A program made the translations under genes and the position numbers. DNA of 41,666 bases from Acidobacteriota bacterium (GTDB lineage: Bacteria > Acidobacteriota > UBA6911): positions 1 through 41,666 of the forward strand of contig QHZE01000219.1 in NCBI GenBank assembly GCA_003225335.1. The letters are read 5' to 3'. This document shows, one piece after another, positions 8,848 through 15,003 of the stretch. The notes beneath the pieces were generated by a model. The model did no database searches and was not told the DNA's origin. It saw nothing but the letters and a program-made list of their open reading frames with translations. Position 1 is the stretch's first letter; each line of letters begins with the position of its first letter.

Positions 8848-8861
8848 GAAATAATCGTAGC
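8840..8861 (+). repeat. Single arm of the GTCGTGAGAAAAAATCGTAGC repeat
   Basis: GGTCGTGAGAAATAATCGTAG differs by one base from the right-hand arm (read on the minus strand) of the 118-bp element at 14676-14793. It overlaps the last codons and stop codon of the upstream receptor gene. The opposite arm is not visible nearby, so this is a partial copy. Confidence 0.6.
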
Positions 8862-8920
8862 CTCCCGGTCTGCGTCCTTCCTGGTCCTGGCCGGAACCCT
8901 CGGCCTCAGGATCTGGCCCG

Positions 8921-8929
8921 TGCTATAGT
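8921..8929 (+). promoter_or_regulatory. Extended -10 promoter candidate for the ClC gene
   Basis: TGCTATAGT fits an extended -10 element (TGn plus TATAGT) and lies 30 bp before ATG 8959. I see no good -35 box. The assignment rests on position and this one motif. Confidence 0.35.
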
Positions 8930-8958
8930 GAACGGCGTTGTGTTGCGTTAGTTGTGCG

Positions 8959-9744
8959 ATGATGAACGACCTGGAAACGCAAGGCGTACCGTCCCGCGGA
9001 ACACGCCGGTGGTATCGCATCCAGGTCCGCGCGCGACAGCTCTTCAACACGGTTCCCCTTCGCGAACATCAAAAGATATACATCCTGACGCTCCTCGTCG
9101 GTGCGATTTGCGGGCTTGCGGCCGTTCTTTTCCACCTGCTGCTCGATTTCTTCCAGGACCACATCATTTACAGCGCAGCCGCGACCCTGCACTGGTGGCG
9201 CATTCCGCTGGTGATCATTATCCCAGCCTTGGGAGGTCTGATTGCCGGCGCCGGACTGTTTTACTTCGCCCCGGAAGCCAGCGGCAGCGGCATACCGCAG
9301 GTCAAGGCCGCCTATTATCTGGGCGCGGGCCGGATTTCCGCTCGCGTTATACCCGCAAAGATGATCCTGGCGGCGCTCAACATCGGCACCGGTGCGAGCC
9401 TGGGTCGAGAAGGTCCCACGGTCCAGATTTGCGCCGCGATCGCGTCGGTGCTGGGTCGTCTGTTTGCGATATCGCGCCGCAGGCTCCAGGGGCTTCTCCC
9501 CGTGGGCGCCGCCGCGGGGCTGGCGGCCGCTTTCAACACTCCGATTGCGGCCGTGACGTTCACTCTGGAGGAAATACTCGGAGACTCGGCCGCCAAACCT
9601 TTGGGCTCTATCGTGATCGCCGCGGTGATCGCCGCCGTCATCGAGAGATCGATCCTGGGCGAGAATGCCCTGTTCAGCACTCCTCCTTACAGGCTCAACA
9701 GGCCTTCCGAGCTTGTTTTCTATGCCCTTCGTTCTTGCCAATAA
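8959..9744 (+). pseudogene. ClC chloride channel/antiporter, N-terminal part (interrupted)
   Basis: These are the first 260 or so residues of a ClC-family chloride transporter in the inner membrane. The first two selectivity motifs are present, GSGIP (in EASGSGIPQVK) and GREGP (in ASLGREGPTVQ). The Glu of GREGP is the gating glutamate of proton-coupled members. Homology stops at about 9727 (PSELVFYAL); four unrelated residues and TAA follow. The expected next 150 or so residues, with the GxFxP motif, are missing. The end of the same gene resumes at about 10035. Between the two pieces is a HEPN-gene fragment. The start is ATG 8959 or 8962. As it stands the product could not form a chloride pathway. 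The gene is broken, or the region is misassembled. Confidence 0.85.
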
Positions 9745-10040
9745 CGGCAACGAGGAAGGCTCTTCTACCTCGGTGGATACGCGGTTGAGTGCGCGCTGAA
9801 GGCATGTATTGCCAAGCAGACGAGGCGCCACGAGTTCCCACCGAAGAGGACTTACGTTGACAAGGTGTATTCGCATGAGTTGACGTCCCTCTTGAAACTG
9901 GCGGAGCTTGAAGACCAACTCGAAGAGGACATGAAGAGAAGCGCGGCACTCGCAGCCAACTGGACTGTTGTCAAGAATTGGAATGAAGGTAGCAGGTACG
10001 TCACTTCAGGGCTCAAAGGAAAAGACTTGTGTACGGCTAT
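9722..10040 (+). pseudogene. HEPN-domain protein fragment embedded in the ClC gene
   Basis: Between the two ClC pieces, the frame continuing after TAA 9742 reads LFYLGGYAVECALKACIAKQ, then RRHEFPPKRTYVDKVYSHEL, and ends NWNEGSRYVTSGLKGKDLCTAI. I recognise this as the HEPN family of small helical proteins, often partnered with MNT nucleotidyltransferases or acting in toxin-antitoxin modules. A few residues before it, ANNGNEEG in the next frame fits the HEPN helix just upstream, which implies a one-base deletion at about 9762. The first 20 or so residues and the last 15 or so (the usual GVL.W...W end) are absent. So this is an internal fragment with a frameshift, and no start codon or partner gene is present. 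The 67-residue track ORF at 9865 is part of it and not a gene in its own right. Confidence 0.75.
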
Positions 10041-10670
10041 TTCGCCGGCATCGTGCGCGCCCCGGTGACCTCCATCATTATCATTTTTGAGATGACGAAC
10101 AATTACTCGATGATCCTTCCGCTCATGGTCTCCAATATCACGAGCTATGCCGTCGCTACAAAGTTGAGCCCGGTTCCGATTTACGATGCGCTCCTTCTGC
10201 AGGACGGAATACGGCTGCCGCATGCGGAGAAGCACGCTTTGAGGATGATACCGGTCAGTGCCGCGATGACCCGCGATGTCGTGTCAGTTCCCGGCCACAT
10301 GACCGTGGCCGAATCGTTCGAGTACGTGCAAAAGCTTCCCGAGCACCATCATGCTTATCCCGTCGTGGACGGGGCCGGGCGCATCACGGGGATTGTTACT
10401 TTTAACGATCTGAAGCGAGCCCTGGCGGCCGGAAGGGGAGGCGAGAAGCTTGAGAGAGCCGCCCATAAGAATCTTGTCCGGGCTTATCCCGACGAGGCTC
10501 TGGACACCGTTATGTTGAAGCTCGGACGCCATGGCATTTCTCAGCTTCCGGTGGTAAGCCGGACAAAGGCATCGAGGCTCCTCGGCATAATAACCCTGCA
10601 TGACGTAGCTCGAGCTCTCTCGCGGGAAATCGAAACGGAGCCTGCGCCAGCCGAGGGCTCTCCACAGTAG
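10029..10670 (+). pseudogene. ClC chloride transporter, C-terminal part with two CBS domains
   Basis: This piece starts at a ClC membrane helix (YFAGIVRAPVTSIIIIFEMT, then NNYSMILPLMVSNITSYAVA), followed by a cytosolic regulatory region with a CBS pair. CBS1 is at about residues 75-135 (MTRDVVSVPGHMTVAES ... ITGIVTFNDLKRAL) and CBS2 at about 140-200 (NLVRAYPDEALDTVMLKLGR ... LLGIITLHDVARAL). CBS pairs in such transporters bind adenine nucleotides. It is the 3-prime end of the gene that begins at 8959, separated from it by a HEPN fragment. The GTG at 10029 is only where the open frame happens to begin, so independent translation is unlikely. No terminator hairpin with a T-run follows, but a 19-bp perfect inverted repeat lies about 30 bp downstream. 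Confidence 0.85.
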
Positions 10671-10702
10671 TCGAGAGGGTGAGGACATGAAAGGTTTGTC
10701 CT

Positions 10703-10750
10703 AATTCGTGGAATTCGTGGCGGTTTTGCCGGCCACGAATTCCACGAATT
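10703..10750. repeat. Perfect 19-bp inverted repeat (AATTCGTGG family)
   Basis: The arms AATTCGTGGAATTCGTGGC (10703-10721) and GCCACGAATTCCACGAATT (10732-10750) are exact reverse complements with a 10-nt loop. Each arm is itself a tandem of AATTCGTGG. Degraded relatives lie at 4700-4759 and 36313-36339. There is no T-run after it, so intrinsic termination is doubtful. Directly downstream (10756-10838) are words of the CACGAAG repeat family. Confidence 0.8.
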
Positions 10751-10903
10751 TGACGGCTTCGCGTCTTCGCGGTCAATTCGGGCTCAGCTTCACCGCAAAG
10801 GCGCTAAGTGCGCGAAGGGACACGAAGGTTTGGTGGTTCCGGCTTCGGTAGGCCGTGAACTTCGTGGCCACCCAGTGGACTAGCGAGCCTCGTCCCAGTC
10901 AGT

Positions 10904-10922
10904 CACGGGCGGGACGCCCGTG
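10904..10922. repeat. Short GC-rich hairpin after the GH51 gene
   Basis: CACGGGCG-GGA-CGCCCGTG forms a perfect 8-bp stem with a 3-nt loop, 24 bp beyond the GH51 stop on the minus strand. It could stall or end transcription, but it has no T-run. It may equally be one more dispersed palindrome. Confidence 0.5.
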
Positions 10923-10945
10923 CCACGGCCCGATGCAAAGTGCCT

Positions 10946-12493
10946 TCATGCGAGCTTCGCCTTCAACATCGTGTACGAATGCGGCGGGAACGAGTGACGC
11001 AGTTGGCGTCCGTCCGCCTTCGTCGTGCGCTGTATCGTCCGGACGTTGGTGGTATCGAAGTCGTTCTCAGACTTGATATCCGGTCCGTTGACTTCAGCCA
11101 CGTCCACTGCGCCGCTGAACTGCTTGTCCTGCGTTTCAAAGACTGTTTCGATGGCCTGGTCGCGGTGACGGTTTACGACGTTGATCACCAGCGTTCCGCC
11201 ATCGTAGGCGGCCGAGGCGTCCAGGTAGGGAACATCGTCGAACCGCCGGGTTTTGTATCTCGGACTCTCCAGAAACAGGGCCAGTGCCTTCCCTTTGCTG
11301 TTGTGGGCGAACAACTGCAGCGGGTAGTAGATCGTTTGGAGGAAGAGTCCCTTTTCGTTCGCGAAGATCGGGGCGATGACGTTCACCAGTTGCGCCATGT
11401 TGGCTATCTTTACGACGTGCGCATGGTTGATGAAGGAGTTCAGGAGGGTGGCTACGACCAAGGCATCCTCCAGGTTGTAGCGCTCCTCCAGGATGCGCCG
11501 CCCTCGTTCCTTCGCGCCGCGCGCGCGATACCAGACGTTCCATTCATCCCACGCGATGTAGATGCGCCGCTGGCCCGGCTGGCCGGAAAGCGCGGCGTCG
11601 ATCAGGCCTTCGGTGGTCTTGATGCGCCGGTCCAATTCGAGGGAGCTTGTCAGGAAATCACCGTAATCGTTCTCGCGATTGCCGACATACATATGGATGG
11701 CGAGGTAGTCGATGTGGGTTTTCAGATACTCGAGGACGGTTCGATTCCATCCCGTCCAGTCGGAGCCGGGGCCGAAATTCGATGATCCTGCGGCGATGAG
11801 TTTGACCGAGGGGTCGGTCCATTTCATCAGCTTCGCGGCTTCCAGCGCAAACTTTCCGTAATCTTCGGCGCTGCGGTGCCCCATCTGCCACGGTCCGTCC
11901 ATCTCATTGCCCAGGCCCCAATACGTGACTTTCCAGGGCCGCGCTCGTCCGTTCTGTTTGCGTAACCGCGTCATGGCCGTGTCTTCGGAAGAGTTGCAGT
12001 ACTCCACCCATTGCTGAGCCTCCTGCCACGAACCCGTGCCGAGATTCGCGCAGATGTAGGGTTCTGTCCCCATCATTTCGGCAAACTGCAGGAACTCATG
12101 GGTGCCGAAACGATTGCTTTCCACCGTACCCCAGGCCATCTCCAGGCGAGGGGGGCGCGCGTCGCGCGGGCCGATCCCGTCCTTCCAGTGGTAGTTCGAC
12201 GAGAAGTTGCCGCCCGGCCAGCGCAGGATCGTGACGTTCAGTTTCTTAGCCGCATCGAGAACGTCGCGGCGGAATCCGTTCGCGTCCGACAGCGGAGATC
12301 CTTCCTCGAAGACCCCGCCGTCAATGCAGCGCCCGAGGTGTTCGATGAAATTGCCGTAGATTTTCGGGTCGATGTCGCCGATTACGCGTTCGGTGTCGAT
12401 CTTTACGTGCGCGCGCAGCGGCTCCTGCTGTGCTCGAAGCACAAACGGGGCCGCGAACAGGGTTTTGGAAAATTGCCGTCGAGAGAGGATCAT
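10946..12493 (-). CDS. Alpha-L-arabinofuranosidase, GH51, Tat-exported
   Basis: This enzyme removes arabinofuranosyl side chains from arabinoxylan or arabinan. The 515-residue protein starts with a clear twin-arginine signal (MILSRRQFSKTLFAAPFVL), so it is probably exported folded. The (beta/alpha)8 domain shows the GH51 acid/base Glu197 in GLGNEMDG and the nucleophile Glu317 in IAWDEWNVWY. A beta-sandwich follows to the end. ATG 12493 is chosen because AAAGGA lies 8 nt before it and the Tat motif starts there; the longer track ORF runs back into repeat DNA. It lies downstream of the GH39 gene on the same strand, separated by a 252-bp repeat-filled gap, and the two enzymes would cooperate on arabinoxylan. 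Confidence 0.92.
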   Translation of the reverse strand: MILSRRQFSKTLFAAPFVLRAQQEPLRAHVKIDTERVIGDIDPKIYGNFIEHLGRCIDGGVFEEGSPLSDANGFRRDVLDAAKKLNVTILRWPGGNFSSNYHWKDGIGPRDARPPRLEMAWGTVESNRFGTHEFLQFAEMMGTEPYICANLGTGSWQEAQQWVEYCNSSEDTAMTRLRKQNGRARPWKVTYWGLGNEMDGPWQMGHRSAEDYGKFALEAAKLMKWTDPSVKLIAAGSSNFGPGSDWTGWNRTVLEYLKTHIDYLAIHMYVGNRENDYGDFLTSSLELDRRIKTTEGLIDAALSGQPGQRRIYIAWDEWNVWYRARGAKERGRRILEERYNLEDALVVATLLNSFINHAHVVKIANMAQLVNVIAPIFANEKGLFLQTIYYPLQLFAHNSKGKALALFLESPRYKTRRFDDVPYLDASAAYDGGTLVINVVNRHRDQAIETVFETQDKQFSGAVDVAEVNGPDIKSENDFDTTNVRTIQRTTKADGRQLRHSFPPHSYTMLKAKLA

Positions 12494-12562
12494 AGGAGTA
12501 GTCCTTTGCGACGCAGAGGCCGCAGAGAAAGATTTGGCAAATGACCAACATTCTTGGGTTCT

Positions 12563-12654
12563 TCTTTGGAGTGCGCAAGCTTGCTTGCGCCTTGACGGAC
12601 TCGGAACAAACTCCACACGAAGAAAAGCGGCAGCAAGCTGCCGCACTCCAAAGA
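12563..12654. repeat. 92-bp ITR element with two inner hairpins (TTTGGAGTGCG family)
   Basis: The outer arms TCTTTGGAGTGCG (12563-12575) and CGCACTCCAAAGA (12642-12654) are perfect inverted repeats. Inside are two small perfect hairpins, GCGCAAGC-TT-GCTTGCGC and GCGGCAGC-AA-GCTGCCGC, separated by about 35 nt. It encodes nothing and sits in the GH39-GH51 gap. Confidence 0.75.
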
Positions 12655-12660
12655 GCACAG

Positions 12661-12735
12661 TGGACCATAGTTTTGGTTGCGGCTGGGCTGCTCCGTGTTC
12701 ATCTGTGTTTATCTGTGGTTTCATTCATCCTTTTG
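12661..12735. repeat. Dispersed GTTTTGGTTGCGG / ATCTGTGTTTATCTGTGG repeat
   Basis: This block contains TTTTGGTTGCGGCTGGGCTG, ATCTGTGTTTATCTGTGG and a second TTTTGGTTGCGG. The same words, partly in reverse order and on the other strand, occur at 4805-4870. It is non-coding and lies just beyond the GH39 stop codon on the minus strand. Confidence 0.5.
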
Positions 12736-12745
12736 GTTGCGGTGC

Positions 12746-14434
12746 TCACCAGGTCAACTTCAGCAAGGAAACTCCCTGCCGAGGAAGACTGAGGTTCAGA
12801 CTGACGCGGCCGCTCGCGGCCGGCAGCAACTTGGGGGGCTCGATGAGCTGGAGCTCGCTCGCACTCTCGAGTTGGGCGCATTGCTCCGGCGAAGGTTTCT
12901 GTGGCGAGCCCATTTTCTTCCAGACTTCGTACGAGTTACTTTGCTCCCGGTCGATCCGATAGTGACTCAGCTGAACACGCGTCGCTCCGAGCCCTTCTAC
13001 GGATAACGCCACCGCGGCCGCAGGTCCCGGCAGATCGTCGTCGTGATAATTCCATATCATTATCTCAACCGAGCGTTCCTGGCGGCTGGCCAGAGCGCTC
13101 ACATCGGGTTTGCCCCTTACACCGTCCTTGAGGATCGTTTCCAGATCGGTCGCACCGCTGCTCTCGGCCACGATCCGCTGGCCGCCCATCAATCCAAACA
13201 TCCGGAACACATTCAACACAGGTTTGCCGATGCCGTTGGTGGCGAGGTCGCGGAAACCGTCAAAGTAAGGTTGATTTTCAAATTCAAAGGCCCAAGTCAC
13301 GGCTCCTTCAAGGTTCACGCCGTGGCGCGCGGCCAGATCATATTTGCGGGCAAACGATGCCGCCGTGTAGCTGGAATACATGGTTCCGTTGCGATAGCCG
13401 TTCTGGGGATGAAACCGGACGGAACAAGCCGCACAACCTTCCGGGTCCGACTCGCCGATGAGGATCGGCAATCGCTTCAACTCGGGGAAGGAAGCCACAA
13501 TTTCAAAACCTCGGGAGACACTGCGCAACTGATTGCTGATGCCCATCTGAACGTGGCCCTCGACAACTCTCGGGCTCCCCTTGGCATGAAAGCCGATGTA
13601 ATCAATGGGCGAGCCCGTCTTGCCGGTCACGTAATTCCTGCCGTGGAGGACGTGCTCGAGAAAGTCTTGGAGGAATTTCGCCGCTCGCGGGCCGCCCGGT
13701 CCTGTCGTATGCGGCCCACCCACCCGAGTCGCGGGCAGACCTCGTTTGACGGCATCCACGCTGTAGTCGTAGAGCTTATGGTATTCCTCAGGAGTCCCTT
13801 GCCAGTAACCGCCGTCCGGTTCGTTCCACACCTCCCAGTACCAGGACTCCACCTCTGACTTCCCGTACTTTTCGATGCTGTGGCGCACCCATTGATAAAT
13901 CAACTCCGCCCACTTCCCATAGTCCTTGGGCGGTTGGGCCCAACCCGTAAAGATCGATTGGTATGGCTGGTCGGGCGACCAGGAGTGCCGATAGGGCTGC
14001 GGCTTCACCGAAAGAGCTTCCGGCATGAATCCGATCTCGACCAGCGGCTTCATTTTCCTTTCAATCAACGTATCGAAAATGTGATCGATAATGGTCCAGT
14101 CATAGCGAGGCCGCCCGGAGGCGTCCTCTGTATAGGCGTTAGTGGAACCCCACTTCAGTGCCGCCGTCCCGTCGCCGGTGGTGAGGAGATTGTGCATTCG
14201 CACATAGACCGGCACGGGGCTGGCAGCCGCCAGCTGCGCTAGCAGCTTCTTGCCGTCTTTCATGTAGGTGTAGTTCGGCTCGTCGTAACCGAAGTAGCTG
14301 TAGATCGGCGTGAACCTACCCTTGCTTTGCTTCGCGTCGACGCGAATCAACACACGTTCGGGCGGCTCCGCCGATTCGCCTGACAGAAGCGAGAGCAACA
14401 AAAAAACAGCAGCTGGGATGGGTAGGAACCGCAT
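12746..14434 (-). CDS. GH39 family glycoside hydrolase (beta-xylosidase-like)
   Basis: This secreted glycosidase has 562 residues. After a signal peptide (MRFLPIPAAVFLLLSLLSG) comes a (beta/alpha)8 domain with the acid/base Glu205 in EVWNEPDGGYW and a plausible nucleophile Glu328 in LPILIGESDPEG, the clan GH-A pattern of GH39. A C-terminal beta-rich domain follows from about residue 430. GH39 members are mainly beta-xylosidases or alpha-L-iduronidases; next to a GH51 gene, xylan-related activity is the best guess. ATG 14434 is supported by AGGAGG 5 nt upstream. The track ORF starts 27 codons earlier but lacks that support. GH51 lies downstream and a broken TonB receptor upstream on the same strand, suggesting a small hemicellulose locus. 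Confidence 0.87.
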   Translation of the reverse strand: MRFLPIPAAVFLLLSLLSGESAEPPERVLIRVDAKQSKGRFTPIYSYFGYDEPNYTYMKDGKKLLAQLAAASPVPVYVRMHNLLTTGDGTAALKWGSTNAYTEDASGRPRYDWTIIDHIFDTLIERKMKPLVEIGFMPEALSVKPQPYRHSWSPDQPYQSIFTGWAQPPKDYGKWAELIYQWVRHSIEKYGKSEVESWYWEVWNEPDGGYWQGTPEEYHKLYDYSVDAVKRGLPATRVGGPHTTGPGGPRAAKFLQDFLEHVLHGRNYVTGKTGSPIDYIGFHAKGSPRVVEGHVQMGISNQLRSVSRGFEIVASFPELKRLPILIGESDPEGCAACSVRFHPQNGYRNGTMYSSYTAASFARKYDLAARHGVNLEGAVTWAFEFENQPYFDGFRDLATNGIGKPVLNVFRMFGLMGGQRIVAESSGATDLETILKDGVRGKPDVSALASRQERSVEIMIWNYHDDDLPGPAAAVALSVEGLGATRVQLSHYRIDREQSNSYEVWKKMGSPQKPSPEQCAQLESASELQLIEPPKLLPAASGRVSLNLSLPRQGVSLLKLTW

Positions 14435-14536
14435 GAGCCCTCCTGACTCAGTCGCCGCTTTCGAGTTGGAGCCCAATGCCTTTCTCCGTACTGCTAAGCC
14501 GAAAATCCTTCGCAACGTGGCAAGGATTCTCGGTCA

Positions 14537-14665
14537 AATGACAAATGACCAATAACAAATGACCAATGACAAATAGAAGTCAGAAGTCCCGACAACGAAC
14601 TGCCATTTTTCATTTTTCATTGGTCATTTGTCATTTTGCTGATGCAATCTGTCATTGTTCATTTG
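14537..14665. repeat. ATGACCAAT/ATTTGTCATT repeat tract
   Basis: The left half carries three or more direct copies of ACAAATGACCAAT. The right half carries the inverted form, ATTGGTCATTTGTCATT. Together they could fold into a long AT-rich hairpin. It is non-coding and lies upstream of the GH39 gene. Confidence 0.6.
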
Positions 14666-14675
14666 CCATCTCTGC

Positions 14676-14793
14676 GGTCGTGAGAAAAAATGTAGCGCCG
14701 GCTTCCAGCCGGCAAAGGTCGTGTTGACCCAAAAGGAGTTGTCGAGGCTCAGGTGCCGGCGAGACGCCGGCGCTACGATTTTTTCTCACGACC
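14676..14793. repeat. 118-bp MITE-like element with 27-bp terminal inverted repeats
   Basis: The left arm GGTCGTGAGAAAAAATGTAG continues as CGCCGGC. The right arm, read on the minus strand, is the same with one extra C (AAATCGTAG). Each arm ends in a small hairpin: GCCGGC-TTCCA-GCCGGC on the left and GCCGGC-GAGAC-GCCGGC on the right. It encodes no protein. A single arm also occurs at 8840-8861 at the end of a receptor gene. The design resembles a non-autonomous mobile element, but I see no target-site duplication and no transposase. Confidence 0.7.
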
Positions 14794-14799
14794 TGTGTC

Positions 14800-14870
14800 T
14801 TTGTGGTGGCTTCGCGGTGAAACGGAGTACCGAATTAACCGCGAAGACACGAAGAGCGCAAGGGATTCGC
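14800..14870. repeat. CACGAAGACACGAAG-family repeat
   Basis: TTCGCGGTGAAACGG followed by CCGCGAAGACACGAAGAGCG belongs to a degenerate family also seen at 10756-10838 and 18110-18262. It is non-coding. Confidence 0.45.
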
Positions 14871-14968
14871 CAAGAATTTGGCTCAAAGAAGAAGGAATTT
14901 CTGGTACTATTGAAGGCGCTGGCGGATTAGGATCCCATTTAGAGATCCGTAATTCTTTCAACCAAAAC

Positions 14969-15003
14969 GGGGGTGAACTGGATTCGACGGGGGTCAAGAG
15001 GTA
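14969..15003 (+). ncRNA. ssrA: tmRNA (ssrA) 5-prime end, truncated remnant
   Basis: GGGGGTGAACTGGATTCGAC followed by GGGGGTCAAGAG is the hallmark 5-prime end of bacterial tmRNA (acceptor strand plus the GGAUUCGAC D-arm-like part). A full tmRNA should continue for about 350 nt and end in a T-arm and CCA. Here, after about 35 nt, the sequence becomes the antisense of a TonB receptor gene. I find no tag-peptide region or 3-prime tRNA-like half in the window. A weak extended -10 (TGGTACTAT, 14902-14910) about 58 bp upstream could be the old ssrA promoter. The RNA as seen cannot work. It is a gene remnant, or it marks an assembly join. Confidence 0.6.

Noticed and set aside
9865-10068. 67-residue ORF as a free-standing small gene
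   Set aside because: It begins with a GTG inside a HEPN fragment and ends in ClC sequence, so it is part of a chimera.
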